This document shows positions 42,381 to 52,734 of a stretch of 64,000 bases of DNA, in pieces; position 1 is the stretch's first letter; every line of letters starts with the position of its first letter. The notes below the pieces were generated by a model. The model saw only the letters and a program-made list of their open reading frames with translations, had not been told where the DNA came from and did no database searches. The stretch covers positions 62,001 to 126,000 of the forward strand of contig NZ_KQ758617.1 of assembly GCF_001457035.1 (NCBI RefSeq), in the 5' to 3' direction. The translations under genes were made by a program, and so were the position numbers. Source of the DNA: Fictibacillus enclensis (GTDB lineage: Bacteria > Bacillota > Bacilli > Bacillales > Fictibacillaceae).

Positions 42381-44516
42381 GTGTTTAAAAATGGAATGCT
42401 AGGTATTGGTTTATTAATCGGGATTTTTATAGCGGGATTTATGGGCTATTTATTTATACTCATGGCCGGGGATTATGTGGTGGATGAGAATGACCTCGTC
42501 ATGAACTCTGCTTCAAAACTGGTGGATATGAAGGGGAATACAATTACACGGATCTATTCTGAAAACCGGGAGCTGGTATCCGGGAAAGAGATACCGGATG
42601 AGGTGAAAGATGCATTTGTGTCGGTGGAAGATACGAGATTCTATGAGCACCATGGCCTTGATTTCCGCTCCATCGCCCGTGCCGTTTACCGGGATATTGC
42701 CGCGGGGCATAAAGTAGAGGGAGGAAGCACGATTACTCAGCAGCTGGCAAAGAACGTTTTTCTTTCCCATGAAAAATCACTGCTCCGAAAAACGAAAGAG
42801 GCAGTCATCGCTATTAATCTTGAAAGAAAATACAGCAAAGATAAAATTTTGGAAATGTACCTTAACCAAATTTATTTTGGGCATGGTGCTTATGGAATTC
42901 AGGCCGCTTCCAAATTCTATTTTAATAAAGATGTGAGTGATCTGACGCTTGAAGAAGGGGCTATGCTTGCAGGAATGCCAAAAGCACCAAGCTACTATTC
43001 ACCGATTGAGCATAGAGAGGCCAGTAAAAAAAGAAGGGACCTTGTGTTGGATTTGATGGCCAAGCATCATTTCATTACGGCTGAACAGGCGGTAAGAGCG
43101 AAGGGCAAAACAATCTCTCTGAATCTTCATAAAGAAGAACGAAATCCGGCCCTGACCACCTATATTGATATGGTGCTTGATGAAGCAAAGGACAGATATC
43201 ATCTTTCACGCGAGGAAATGCGCAAAGGCGGCTATAAAGTGGTCGTGCCGCTGCAAAAAGCCACACAGGAAACCCTGTATCAAACCTTTTTAAAACCTGA
43301 CTATTTTGTCGGAACGGGGAAAGAGCCGCCTGAAGGCGCAATGGTGATGATGGACGCAGACACGGGCGGTATAATTGCTGCCCAGGGAGGAAGAGGATAT
43401 TTAAGAGACGGCCTTAACCGGGTGAATGTTAATCGCCAGCCAGGTTCTGCCTTCAAACCGCTTGCGGTTTATGCGCCAGCTCTGGAAACCAAGGCGTACA
43501 AACCGTATTCGATGCTTAAAGACGAGCAGCTTAGCTACAAAGGCTATGCGCCCAAAAACTATGACGGAAAATACCGCGGCAAAGTATCCATGGCCGAGGC
43601 CATAAGGGATTCAATCAATGCTCCAGCGGTATGGCTTCTCAATGAGCTGGGCATCGACCAGTCTAAAGCAGCACTGAAGAAGCTTGGCATGGACATCCCG
43701 GACAAAGGGCTCGGTATTGCGCTTGGCGGTCTGGACAACGGTGTATCACCCTATCAGATGATGGCCGCCTACCGGTCGTTTGCCAGGGAAGGGAAGACGG
43801 TCAAACCGTATGCGATTGCCAAAATCTATGACCGGAACGGAGAGCTTGTCGGAAAAGCCAGCCATAAGGAAAAGAAAGTATTTAAAAAACAAACCGCATG
43901 GTATATGACCCGCATGCTTCAGCAGGTGGTTGAAAAAGGGACCGGAAAATCCGGAAACGCCGGCACAGAATTGGCGGGCAAAACCGGTACGACGAATTAT
44001 GAAGGAGTTCCTCATGCAAACAAAGATGCCTGGTTTGTCGGGTACACGCCCAAAGTGGTAGGAGCCGCATGGATTGGATATGACAGAACCACAAACGAAA
44101 GCTACCTGAACACATCAAGTGAAAAAGCGACACTGCTTTTTAAAGATGTGATCTCCCAGATGCCGTCTCAACGGGGGCTGACGTTCAAGAAACCAAAAGG
44201 TGTGAAAGAACTCGATCCACCAGTGGATTTGATCAAAATCAGTGATTTGAAAGCCAACTTTGCTCTTGGGAGTTTCGGTGTGCCTGGAATTAAACTTTCC
44301 TGGACGCCATCTGACGATGAACGTCTCCAGTACAAGATTTACGCAATAAAAGACGGGGAATCCACCCATGTCGATACAGTAACCGGAAAGGGCTCTTATA
44401 CCGTTTCAGGACGATATCTGTTCACCCTGCCTAAATTCTACGTAGTACCACTGAATCCGCAAACCGATCAGGAGGGTGAACCTTCCAATTCTGTTGCGCT
44501 TGATCTGTTCCGTTAA
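42381..44516 (+). CDS. pbpF: Class A penicillin-binding protein PbpF (PBP2C)
   Basis: The 711-residue bifunctional enzyme starts at a GTG behind AGAGGT. An N-terminal TM helix (about 7-30) is followed by a GT51 glycosyltransferase (EDTRFYEHHGLDFRSIARA, GGSTITQQLAKN, KILEMYLNQIYFG) and a transpeptidase with active-site SAFK near residue 356, SIN, and KTGT near residue 533. A C-terminal fibronectin-like domain is probable. B. subtilis PbpF (714 aa) acts in spore peptidoglycan with PBP1 and PBP2d. Confidence 0.93.
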   Translation: MFKNGMLGIGLLIGIFIAGFMGYLFILMAGDYVVDENDLVMNSASKLVDMKGNTITRIYSENRELVSGKEIPDEVKDAFVSVEDTRFYEHHGLDFRSIARAVYRDIAAGHKVEGGSTITQQLAKNVFLSHEKSLLRKTKEAVIAINLERKYSKDKILEMYLNQIYFGHGAYGIQAASKFYFNKDVSDLTLEEGAMLAGMPKAPSYYSPIEHREASKKRRDLVLDLMAKHHFITAEQAVRAKGKTISLNLHKEERNPALTTYIDMVLDEAKDRYHLSREEMRKGGYKVVVPLQKATQETLYQTFLKPDYFVGTGKEPPEGAMVMMDADTGGIIAAQGGRGYLRDGLNRVNVNRQPGSAFKPLAVYAPALETKAYKPYSMLKDEQLSYKGYAPKNYDGKYRGKVSMAEAIRDSINAPAVWLLNELGIDQSKAALKKLGMDIPDKGLGIALGGLDNGVSPYQMMAAYRSFAREGKTVKPYAIAKIYDRNGELVGKASHKEKKVFKKQTAWYMTRMLQQVVEKGTGKSGNAGTELAGKTGTTNYEGVPHANKDAWFVGYTPKVVGAAWIGYDRTTNESYLNTSSEKATLLFKDVISQMPSQRGLTFKKPKGVKELDPPVDLIKISDLKANFALGSFGVPGIKLSWTPSDDERLQYKIYAIKDGESTHVDTVTGKGSYTVSGRYLFTLPKFYVVPLNPQTDQEGEPSNSVALDLFR

Positions 44517-44738
44517 ATTTTTACCGGCTGTAAATGACATTCGTCCGTGGCCGCATGTCGAATTCATGACATTTAAATCGGTACCCTATACATTTATTGT
44601 GAATTCTTTTACAATGTTTTATGGATAATGGAGCGAACGGGTTTCTTATCATCATATTAAAGGAATTCATAATAGGTCGGGACACAAAGCAGGGAAAGTG
44701 TGGATCGGGCTTTTGCTTCAAAGCAGAAAGGTGTGTTG

Positions 44739-45776
44739 ATGTTGATGATGAATGAGGAGTTTTTAAAAGCCTGTCGAAAAGAGGAAAACAGTTTTGTACC
44801 GGTATGGTATATGCGCCAGGCAGGGCGATCTCAACCGGAATACCGAAAACTGAAAGAAAAATATTCGCTTTTTGACATTACTCACCGCCCGGAGCTTTGT
44901 GCCCAGGTTACTAAATTGCCGGTTGATCAGCACGGTGTTGATGCGGCCATCCTCTATAAAGACATTATGTCTCCCGTTCCCGCTCTTGGAGTAAATGTTG
45001 AGATCAAGACCGGCATCGGACCGGTGATTGATGCACCGGTCCGGACGATGGAAGATGTTGAGAAATTGGGTACAATTGAACCGCAAAAGGATGTTCCTTA
45101 TGTTCTGGAAACGATCCAGCTTCTCCGCCAGCAGCTCGAGGTGCCGTTAATTACTTTTGCGGGGGCCCCGTTCACGATCGCAAGCTATATGATTGAAGGA
45201 GGCCCATCAAGGGATTACCATCATACAAAAGCATTCATGTATTCAGATCCGGAAGCCTGGTTTTTGCTGATGGACAAACTGGGTGACATGTCGATTGCCT
45301 ATGCAAAAGCACAGATTGCTTCAGGTGCACAGGCGTTCCAGATCTTCGATTCATGGGTAGGTGCCCTGAACGCCGAAGACTTCAGACACTACATCAAGCC
45401 GGTGATGAACCGTATCTTTTCTGAACTGCGCACCGAAGGAGTTCCGCTCATTCTTTATGGAACTGGGGCACGCCATCTTCTGCAGGATTGGAATGACTTG
45501 CCTATCGATGTGATTGGGCTGGATTGGAGAACGTCTCCAAGGGAAGCAAGAGAAATGGGAGTGACCAAAGCACTTCAGGGCAATCTGGATCCTTCCATCT
45601 TGCTGGCTCCGTGGAAGGTTATTGAGGAAAAAGCCAAGCAAATCCTCGACGAAGGAATGGAAGAGCCAGGGTTCATCTTTAATGTAGGGAAAGGGATTTT
45701 CCCTCAGGTACAGGTAGAAACATTGCAGCGGCTGACCGCATTTATACACGACTACTCTTCTGAAAAATTGGGGTGA
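44739..45776 (+). CDS. hemE: Uroporphyrinogen decarboxylase HemE
   Basis: The 345-residue enzyme removes four acetate carboxyls from uroporphyrinogen III. The N-terminal signature [19 protein letters not shown] and the second signature around [18 protein letters not shown] are intact; D residues in [10 protein letters not shown] are catalytic. The start ATG at 44739 lies after AAAGGTG. First gene of hemE-hemH-hemY, with hemH starting just past its stop. Confidence 0.96.
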   Translation: MLMMNEEFLKACRKEENSFVPVWYMRQAGRSQPEYRKLKEKYSLFDITHRPELCAQVTKLPVDQHGVDAAILYKDIMSPVPALGVNVEIKTGIGPVIDAPVRTMEDVEKLGTIEPQKDVPYVLETIQLLRQQLEVPLITFAGAPFTIASYMIEGGPSRDYHHTKAFMYSDPEAWFLLMDKLGDMSIAYAKAQIASGAQAFQIFDSWVGALNAEDFRHYIKPVMNRIFSELRTEGVPLILYGTGARHLLQDWNDLPIDVIGLDWRTSPREAREMGVTKALQGNLDPSILLAPWKVIEEKAKQILDEGMEEPGFIFNVGKGIFPQVQVETLQRLTAFIHDYSSEKLG

Positions 45777-45781
45777 CACAA

Positions 45782-46720
45782 ATGGGAAAACGAAAAATGG
45801 GATTGCTTGTCATGGCTTACGGCACACCACGAAGCCTTGATGAAGTAGAATCCTACTATACTCACATTCGCCGCGGAAGGAAGCCATCCGAAGAACAGCT
45901 TCAGGATCTCACACACCGTTATGAGATGATTGGGGGAATATCCCCGCTGGCCAAAATTACAGAGGAACAGGCTTTGAGGCTGGAAGAGGAGCTGAACCGC
46001 CGCTTTAGTGATGTGGAATTTAAAAGTTATTTGGGCTTGAAGCACATTGATCCCTTCATTGAGGATGCAGTAAAGCAAATGAAGGAAGACGGAATAACCG
46101 AAGCGGTATCCATCGTTCTTGCGCCGCACTATTCCACCTTCAGTGTGAAATCCTATAATGGGCGTGCCGCTGAAGAGGCAGAGAACGTTGGTATTCAACT
46201 GACCTCAATTGACCAGTGGTATGATCATCCGAAATTTATAGACTATTGGGTAACGGAGATTAATAAGGTCATGGGCGGGATTCCATCGGCCGAAAAAGAA
46301 AAAACAGTCGTTATCTTTTCAGCCCACAGCCTGCCTGAACGGATTTTGAAAATGGGAGACCCTTATCCCGATCAGCTGAAAGAAACAGCCGACTTGATCG
46401 CGGTCAAAGCTGGAATTCCTCATTATACAATCGGCTGGCAAAGTGCGGGAAATACGCCTGAACCCTGGATCGGTCCCGATGTACAGGATTTGACAAGAGA
46501 TTTATATAAAGAACATGGATATACATCCTATGTGTATTGCCCGGTCGGCTTTGTTGCTGATCACCTCGAGGTTTTGTTTGATAATGATTATGAATGCAAG
46601 GTTGTAACCGAAGAACTGGGCGTAAATTATTACCGCCCGGCAATGCCGAATGCCAAGGATGAATTTATTGGCGCACTCGCTGATGTTGTATCAGAAGCTT
46701 TAACCCAAGAAGGAAAGTGA
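45782..46720 (+). CDS. hemH: Coproporphyrin III ferrochelatase HemH (CpfC)
   Basis: The 312-residue enzyme inserts Fe(II) into coproporphyrin III in the Gram-positive pathway. The starting [16 protein letters not shown] is typical; [12 protein letters not shown] holds the catalytic His and [16 protein letters not shown] the acidic partner. The ATG at 45782 lies six bases after GGGGTG, itself spanning the hemE stop; an in-frame GTG at 45773 is less suitable. Tightly coupled with hemE and hemY. Confidence 0.96.
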   Translation: MGKRKMGLLVMAYGTPRSLDEVESYYTHIRRGRKPSEEQLQDLTHRYEMIGGISPLAKITEEQALRLEEELNRRFSDVEFKSYLGLKHIDPFIEDAVKQMKEDGITEAVSIVLAPHYSTFSVKSYNGRAAEEAENVGIQLTSIDQWYDHPKFIDYWVTEINKVMGGIPSAEKEKTVVIFSAHSLPERILKMGDPYPDQLKETADLIAVKAGIPHYTIGWQSAGNTPEPWIGPDVQDLTRDLYKEHGYTSYVYCPVGFVADHLEVLFDNDYECKVVTEELGVNYYRPAMPNAKDEFIGALADVVSEALTQEGK

Positions 46721-46725
46721 TAATC

Positions 46726-48147
46726 ATGCCCAAACGGCAGCATGTGGTAATAATTGGCGGCGGAATAACCGGCCTGACGGCAGCCTTCTACCTGCAGCAA
46801 GAGAAGGAAAAAGGCCTTCCGGTAACCTATACTTTGATTGAAGCTTCAAGCCGGCTTGGCGGAAAGATCAAAACCATTCATCGCGAAGGGTTTGTGATCG
46901 AACGGGGGCCGGATTCCTACCTTGGGCGGAAAAAAAGCATGACACGTCTGATTGAGCAGGCAGGACTAGCTGACAAACTGGTCAACAATGAAACCGGACA
47001 AGCTTATGTGATGTCCGGGGGGGCTCTTCATCGCATTCCCGAAGGCGCGGTTATGGGTGTTCCTACGAAAGTCGGTCCCTTTATTAAAACCAAATTGTTT
47101 TCTCCGGCTGGCAAAGCCAGGGCCGCGCTTGATCTCGTTCTTCCACGGCGTGAAGAAGCAGACACCGACATTTCGGTAGGCCACTTTTTCAGGAGAAGGC
47201 TGGGTGACCAAGTGGTGGAGAATTTGATCGAACCTTTGCTTTCGGGCATTTATGCCGGCGACATCGACCGGCTGAGTCTGCAATCGACATTTCCGCATTT
47301 TCAGGATGTTGAAAAAAAATCAAGAAGCCTTATTCTTGGTATGAAACAAAACATTCCGAGGCCGTCCGACCGTCCGGGTGCGTATGGAAAGAAAAAAGGG
47401 CAGTTTCTCACGCTGTCTTCCGGGCTTGAATCGCTTGTGGAAAGAATTGAGGAACAACTGGAACCGGAAAGCATTTGGAAAAATAAAAAGGTGTCAGGCG
47501 TGGCAAGGGAAGAAACAGGCAGATACCGGATCGATTTGGAGGATGGAACCAATACACATGCGGATGCTGTGATTTTGGCTTCTCCTTATTCGGTGACTAA
47601 ACATCTGCTTCCGGAACAATTGAGAGTAGATGGATTCCATGCAACCCCATCTACCTCTGTAGCAACAGTAGCGATGGCTTTTCCTGCTTCAGCATTGAAA
47701 ACGGATATTAACGGAACAGGGTTTGTTATCTCCAGAAAAGAGCCGACAACCATTACCGCATGCACGTGGACTCATCGGAAATGGCCGCATACTACGCCTG
47801 AAGGAATGGTGCTGCTGCGTTGTTATGTGGGTCGGGCCAACAATCAGGATATTGTTTTTGAGTCTGATGAGACGATATTGAAAACCGTATTGAAGGATTT
47901 AAATATCATCATGGATATTGCCGCTGAACCGGAATTTTATTATGTGTCCCGCTGGATTCAATCCATGCCCCAATATGAAGTCAACCATAAGCAGCAATGG
48001 GAAAGGCTGCAGGCCAACCTTTCTGAGCATTTTCCCGGTGTTTATGCGGCAGGTGCTTCCTATGAAGGGGTGGGGCTTCCCGATTGTGTGGCTTCAGCTG
48101 AAAAAGCAGTAATGCATATTGTTAAAAATTTGCGGTCGGCCCATTAG
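46726..48147 (+). CDS. hemY: Coproporphyrinogen III oxidase HemY (CgoX)
   Basis: The 473-residue FAD enzyme oxidises coproporphyrinogen III to coproporphyrin III. VVIIGGGITGLTAAFYLQ is the FAD dinucleotide-binding loop, RLGGKIKT follows it, and YEGVGLPDCVASAEKAV is the C-terminal FAD contact. The ATG at 46726 has AAGGAAAG nine bases upstream and lies just after the hemH stop. Third gene of the operon; a terminator overlaps its end. Confidence 0.96.
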   Translation: MPKRQHVVIIGGGITGLTAAFYLQQEKEKGLPVTYTLIEASSRLGGKIKTIHREGFVIERGPDSYLGRKKSMTRLIEQAGLADKLVNNETGQAYVMSGGALHRIPEGAVMGVPTKVGPFIKTKLFSPAGKARAALDLVLPRREEADTDISVGHFFRRRLGDQVVENLIEPLLSGIYAGDIDRLSLQSTFPHFQDVEKKSRSLILGMKQNIPRPSDRPGAYGKKKGQFLTLSSGLESLVERIEEQLEPESIWKNKKVSGVAREETGRYRIDLEDGTNTHADAVILASPYSVTKHLLPEQLRVDGFHATPSTSVATVAMAFPASALKTDINGTGFVISRKEPTTITACTWTHRKWPHTTPEGMVLLRCYVGRANNQDIVFESDETILKTVLKDLNIIMDIAAEPEFYYVSRWIQSMPQYEVNHKQQWERLQANLSEHFPGVYAAGASYEGVGLPDCVASAEKAVMHIVKNLRSAH

Positions 48148-48165
48148 CGCCTGCCGCTTTTTTAT
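48132..48165 (+). terminator. Terminator of hemEHY
   Basis: GCGGTCGGC and GCCTGCCGC pair with one mismatch and are followed by six Ts; the 5' arm lies inside the last codons of hemY. Confidence 0.75.
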
Positions 48166-48259
48166 TTTTTTCCAGCATTGCCGGTGTATCTCGCTTTTAA
48201 ACGGTTATTTCAGTATAATTCTATAGTGGTATAGGGATTTTTGAAGGAGATTTAATAAA

Positions 48260-49513
48260 ATGAGGGACTTTTTACAGCCATTGTTTGTGAATATTGCGAT
48301 TGTGTTTTTATTGACCTATTTAGCCAACACGCTGATTCCATTTATGATCAGGCGGGAGTTTACCCTTCGCATGAAAGGCATTTATGGCATGATCGCGACT
48401 GCATGTGCTCTGCTTTGCATGGTCTATCCAATCCAGACGCTTCAGGATTCTGTCTTTGATTTACGAAACGTTCCAATTATGGTGGCCACCTTATACGGAG
48501 GACTGCTCCCTGGAGTTATTTGTACCTTGTTTGTCTGTGCGGCACGCTTGTTTATTGGCGGGAATTTTGCAATGGTTGGTGTAGGGCTGGCATTGATCGC
48601 ATTCATTATTGCGGCAGCCTACAAGGGATTTTTTACAGAGAACAAAAAGAAAGGGAAAGCAGGCATCGTGATTGCTTCCATTTATACGGTCATTTATATG
48701 ATGATCATCCATAACCGCTTAAACTTTTTGCCTGTTGATTTTTACTGGGTGTATTTTATCTCTTTTCATATTTCTTTTTTCTCTACTATTTTGTTGATTG
48801 AAAGACTGACTGCGGTGAACATGAGACTGGAAGAAACCGTTTACCTGGATAAACTGTCGGTCGTGGGGCAAATGGCTGCAGCTATTGCCCATGAAGTGAG
48901 AAATCCGATGACCACGGTGCGGGGACTGATTCAGTTTTTAGCGGAAGACACGGAGGATAAGAAACTCAAGGAATTTTCACCGCTTATTTTGGGAGAACTT
49001 GACCGTACAAATAAAATTATTACGGATTATCTTACGCTGGTCCGACCTTCCGCTCCGGAGCTGACGGTTCTTTCCTTGAATGAAGTGGTTCATGATACGC
49101 TGGCGCTCATTACTCCATATGGTGCTTTGCATAGTGCTTCTATTCACTATAAAGAAACAGAGCAGCCTTACAAGATTGTCGGAGATTCCCAGCATATCAA
49201 GCAGTGTTTGATTAATATTATAAAAAATGCCATCGAGGCCACAGAGGGGAAAGAAGGAAAGATTGATATCTATAAGCACTCTTCTTCGAAAAACTCCGTT
49301 ACGCTTGTCATTGAGGATAATGGCAAAGGAATGACGGAAGAAGAGCTTCAAAATATCGGTTTGCCCTTTTATACCACAAAAACAAAAGGTACTGGCCTCG
49401 GAACCATGATTATTAACCGGCTGATCAGGGAAATCGGAGGCAGTGTACAATTTGAAAGCAAAGCCCTAGAGGGAACGAGAGTCTTGCTTACATTGCCTGT
49501 TTCTTCTCCTTAA
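48260..49513 (+). CDS. KinB-like sensor histidine kinase (5TMR-LYT)
   Basis: The 417-residue kinase has an N-terminal 5TMR-LYT membrane sensor (about 1-190), HisKA with MAAAIAHEVRNPMTTVRGL (phospho-His near residue 211), and HATPase_c with NIIKNAIEA, EDNGKGM and GTGLGTMI. No response regulator is adjacent. The layout is that of B. subtilis KinB, which feeds the sporulation phosphorelay, so an orphan phosphorelay kinase is the best guess. The start follows GAAGGAG. Confidence 0.85.
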   Translation: MRDFLQPLFVNIAIVFLLTYLANTLIPFMIRREFTLRMKGIYGMIATACALLCMVYPIQTLQDSVFDLRNVPIMVATLYGGLLPGVICTLFVCAARLFIGGNFAMVGVGLALIAFIIAAAYKGFFTENKKKGKAGIVIASIYTVIYMMIIHNRLNFLPVDFYWVYFISFHISFFSTILLIERLTAVNMRLEETVYLDKLSVVGQMAAAIAHEVRNPMTTVRGLIQFLAEDTEDKKLKEFSPLILGELDRTNKIITDYLTLVRPSAPELTVLSLNEVVHDTLALITPYGALHSASIHYKETEQPYKIVGDSQHIKQCLINIIKNAIEATEGKEGKIDIYKHSSSKNSVTLVIEDNGKGMTEEELQNIGLPFYTTKTKGTGLGTMIINRLIREIGGSVQFESKALEGTRVLLTLPVSSP

Positions 49514-49556
49514 ATGAATCTTGTATAAAGATCGGTTACATGGTAAAGTGAGGAAT

Positions 49557-49579
49557 TGACCAGTTCTAAAAAATGGTCA
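49557..49579. promoter_or_regulatory. YhgD operator copy 1 (yhgD promoter)
   Basis: TGACCA, 11 bases, TGGTCA form a perfect dyad just downstream of a candidate yhgD promoter (TTGTAT at 49521-49526, 17 bp, extended-10 TGG-TAAAGT ending at 49549). The same architecture recurs twice before yhgE. Confidence 0.65.
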
Positions 49580-49597
49580 GTGAAAGGAAATGTGCCC

Positions 49598-50167
49598 ATG
49601 GTTGATCGTAGACAAAATATCTTAGAAGCTGCTGCAAAGTCTTTTACATTGTTTGGTTACAAGGCAACCACAATGGACCAGGTAGCGAAAATTGCCAATG
49701 TTGGAAAGGGAACGATTTATACTTTTTTTGAGAACAAAGAGGAGCTTTTTAAAGAAATTGTATCAGACCTTGTTCAGCAAATTAAACATGTAGCGGTGGA
49801 GGCGATCCGGCAAGAACGTCCATTTCATGAAAACCTTCATGCTGCCCTCTATGGCGTTCTTGACTTTCGCAAGTCTCACAAGCTTGCCATCAAAATTTCG
49901 CAGGAAGGCAGAGAGATGAATACTCCTGCTGTAAAAGAGGCAAGCAACATGCTGGAAACAGCGGTGATGTCATTCATCAGGCAAGAGCTTGAAAAGGCAA
50001 TCGAAAAAGGTGAAATTAAGAAATGTAATACAGAAATTACTTCCTATGTCATGTTAAAGATGTATGTATCACTTGTATTTGACTGGGAAATGGAGCACAA
50101 GCCGTTAAGCAAGGAAGAAATCGCCGACATCTTTGAAAATACCCTCATTACCGGTTTAAGAAAGTAA
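49598..50167 (+). CDS. yhgD: TetR-family repressor YhgD
   Basis: The 189-residue regulator has an N-terminal TetR helix-turn-helix (RQNILEAAAKSFTLFGYKATTMDQVAKIANVGKGTIYTFFENKEELF) and an all-helical ligand domain. The ATG at 49598 follows AAAGGAAA. B. subtilis YhgD (191 aa) lies next to yhgE, as here. Three copies of one dyad around the pair indicate autorepression and control of yhgE. Confidence 0.92.
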   Translation: MVDRRQNILEAAAKSFTLFGYKATTMDQVAKIANVGKGTIYTFFENKEELFKEIVSDLVQQIKHVAVEAIRQERPFHENLHAALYGVLDFRKSHKLAIKISQEGREMNTPAVKEASNMLETAVMSFIRQELEKAIEKGEIKKCNTEITSYVMLKMYVSLVFDWEMEHKPLSKEEIADIFENTLITGLRK

Positions 50168-50205
50168 CAGTTGCAAACCGGATAAACTCGTGGTATTTTT
50201 AGTAA

Positions 50206-50228
50206 TGACCAATTTTTGATTTTAGTCA
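50206..50228. promoter_or_regulatory. YhgD operator copy 2
   Basis: TGACCA-N11-TAGTCA with the same 23-bp span as copy 1, located after the yhgD stop. Confidence 0.6.
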
Positions 50229-50237
50229 GTTTTGCAG

Positions 50238-50268
50238 CGATCTTTTTAAAAAGATCTCTTTTTTTTAA
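50238..50268 (+). terminator. Terminator of yhgD
   Basis: GATCTTTTT and AAAAAGATC pair directly and are followed by eight Ts, between operator copies 2 and 3. Confidence 0.65.
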
Positions 50269-50275
50269 ACGAAAA

Positions 50276-50298
50276 TGACCATATGACTAAAATAGTCA
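50276..50298. promoter_or_regulatory. YhgD operator copy 3 (yhgE promoter)
   Basis: TGACCA-N11-TAGTCA; its right part also makes the tighter palindrome TGACTA-AAA-TAGTCA (50284-50298). It would lie between a -35-like ATGACC and a -10-like TATGTA, ideal for repression. Confidence 0.65.
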
Positions 50299-50332
50299 TT
50301 ATGTATTAACTGGAAGAAATGGGTGAGAACAC

Positions 50333-52726
50333 ATGGTTTGGAAACAATTTCAATCCGTCCTGAGCAAACCGAAATTACTGATACCAGTGGCGGCTATTTT
50401 ATTTATTCCTATTCTTTATGCTGGCATCTATCTATGGGCCTTTTGGGATCCTTATTCCCATACCGATCAGCTGCCTGTCGCTGTTGTAAACGAGGACAAA
50501 GGTGCTGTAATGGATGGAGAAAAACTCGAGATTGGGGATGACCTCGTCAAGGAATTAAAGGATAATCCCGATTTTAAATGGGAGTTTGTAGGAAAAAAAC
50601 AAGCGGAAAACGGACTTAAAGAGAATAAGTATTATGCAGTAATCGAGGTACCGGACAATTTTTCAAAAAAAGCCATGACAGCAATGGATCCCCATCCGGA
50701 CAAGCTGCAATTAACATACAAAACCAATTCGGGATATAACTATCTGGCATCCCAAATTGGTCAAAAAGGGGTACAACAGCTAGAAAGCAAGCTGTCCAAC
50801 CAAATCTCCAAAACCTATACCGGCGTTATATTTGATAAGATAGATGAAATGGGAGATGGGTTTAAGAAAGCTTCTGATGGAGCAGGAAAACTGGCACAGG
50901 GCTCTTCAAAAGCCTCCACGGGTTCGCACGATTTGGCGAAAGGCACAGAAACCCTGTCCAATAAAACAAAAGATCTTGAAAGCGGACTTGGAGAATTAGA
51001 GGGAGGTTCTTCACAGCTGTCATCAGGGTTGAAGGCTTCCAAGGACGGCACAGAAAAGCTGTATTCAGGAATGAAGCAGCAAAGCTCCGATATCGAGAAG
51101 CTGAATAACGGAGCGGAGCAGTTTACCCAGGGTACAAACCGTCTTGCTGCAGGCTTGGGTGAGTTAAACGAAAAAGGAAGTCAAATCACATCCGGTCAAA
51201 CGCAATCCGCCCAGGGGGCAAACGAGCTGAAAACTGGTGCTCAAGCGGTTTATGCAGGTTCCGCAACGCTTGATGAAAAAGGAGAAGATCTGCTGGCTGG
51301 CGCAGAACGTTTAAAGAAAGGTGCTGGTGAACTTTCAGCAGGTGCATCTTCACTTAAAGACGGTGCCGACCAAACGGCTGCAGGAGCAGCGAAAGTAAGC
51401 GATGGTCTTTCATCCTTAAAAGCCGATTTAGAAAAGAATCCGGATATGCCAAAAGCAGAAATCCTGGCAAGGGTTGCGGCTCTTGAAGCAGGCAGTAAGC
51501 AGGTGAGTCAGGGAACCCAAAAAGTTGCGGGCGGTGCGCTTCCTCTTAAAGAAGGAGCAAATGAGCTGTCAGCAGGCGCGAATCAGCTTCAACAAGGACA
51601 GTCATTGTTTCAGCAAGGTGTCCGAACCCTTCATACCGGTCAGAAAAAATTGGTGGAGGGCATTGATCAGCTCGCAGCAGGCCAGCAAAAACTGTTGGAT
51701 GGCACAAAAACCTTTATGTCCAAAATTGGTGAAGCAAAGAATGGAGCCGATCAATTAGCGGCCGGTTCTGCACAAGTAAGTGGAGGAACAGGCAGCCTGG
51801 CCAAAGGTTGGCCATCACTTGTTGAAAATGTGGGCAAACTAAATGAAGGCCAATCCAAATTAGCCCAAGGAAGCATCGATTTAACCCAAGGTATTCAAAG
51901 TGCCAAGGACGGTTCAGGGAAACTAAGTGCAGGAGCCCAGGAGTTGAATAAAGGCGCCGGAGACTTGGCTTCCGGAGTGGATTCCATCCATTCGGGCAAT
52001 AAGGAGCTTGCCGGGGAACTTCACAAGGCAGCGGACAAAGCCGGAAAAGCGAAAGCCACTGACGATGAGATTAAAATGATATCCAATCCGGTCAAAGCCC
52101 TTAATGCAAGTACTGTAAAGGATATGACCTATGGTACAGGGCTTGCCCCTTACTTCCTTTCCCTTGGTCTTTTTGTGGGTGCACTCATGCTTACCATTGT
52201 CTTTCCGCTGGTCGAACCTGCGGTTAAGCCTAAAAACGCCTTCAGCTGGTTCTTCAGCAAATATGCTTTTATGGCGGTAACAGGAATTATTCAAGCATTA
52301 ATTGCAGATTTCATCCTGCTCAGGGGACTGGATTTGGAAGTACAGAGCACAGGAAGGTTTATCGTCTTCAGTATCATCATCAGTTTAACGTTCATGGCGA
52401 TCATACAGTTTCTGGTATCATCCATGGGAAATCCGGGAAGATTTATCGTTATCCTGATGCTGATTTTCCAATTGACGTCGAGCGGAGGTACATTCCCGAC
52501 TGAAATGATTCCTTCTTCTTTACAGACGGTTCATTCCTTTATGCCGATGTCCTATTCCATCGCAGGGTTAAGAGCAGTCATCACCACCGGAGATTACAGC
52601 CTGATGTGGCAAAATGCCATTATACTGGGCTACTTTATGGTGCCGATGCTTGCAGCTTCTCTTCTATTCTTTGCCTTTAAAATGAAAAAGTTCAAAAATG
52701 ACGAGAACGCAGCGAATACTATTTAA
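50333..52726 (+). CDS. yhgE: YhgE/Pip-family membrane protein
   Basis: The 797-residue protein has one TM helix near the N-terminus (about 15-37), a long extracytoplasmic region with 11-residue-type LxxG repeats (LAxGxxxLxxGAxxL, about 185-590, methyl-accepting-like coils), and five to six TM helices of the ABC-2 permease type at the C-terminus. Relatives include Lactococcus Pip (phage receptor) and the EsaA/YueB lineage. Long coiled extracellular regions and control by YhgD suggest an envelope machine, but the substrate is unknown. Confidence 0.92.
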   Translation: MVWKQFQSVLSKPKLLIPVAAILFIPILYAGIYLWAFWDPYSHTDQLPVAVVNEDKGAVMDGEKLEIGDDLVKELKDNPDFKWEFVGKKQAENGLKENKYYAVIEVPDNFSKKAMTAMDPHPDKLQLTYKTNSGYNYLASQIGQKGVQQLESKLSNQISKTYTGVIFDKIDEMGDGFKKASDGAGKLAQGSSKASTGSHDLAKGTETLSNKTKDLESGLGELEGGSSQLSSGLKASKDGTEKLYSGMKQQSSDIEKLNNGAEQFTQGTNRLAAGLGELNEKGSQITSGQTQSAQGANELKTGAQAVYAGSATLDEKGEDLLAGAERLKKGAGELSAGASSLKDGADQTAAGAAKVSDGLSSLKADLEKNPDMPKAEILARVAALEAGSKQVSQGTQKVAGGALPLKEGANELSAGANQLQQGQSLFQQGVRTLHTGQKKLVEGIDQLAAGQQKLLDGTKTFMSKIGEAKNGADQLAAGSAQVSGGTGSLAKGWPSLVENVGKLNEGQSKLAQGSIDLTQGIQSAKDGSGKLSAGAQELNKGAGDLASGVDSIHSGNKELAGELHKAADKAGKAKATDDEIKMISNPVKALNASTVKDMTYGTGLAPYFLSLGLFVGALMLTIVFPLVEPAVKPKNAFSWFFSKYAFMAVTGIIQALIADFILLRGLDLEVQSTGRFIVFSIIISLTFMAIIQFLVSSMGNPGRFIVILMLIFQLTSSGGTFPTEMIPSSLQTVHSFMPMSYSIAGLRAVITTGDYSLMWQNAIILGYFMVPMLAASLLFFAFKMKKFKNDENAANTI

Positions 52727-52734
52727 TAGTAAAG

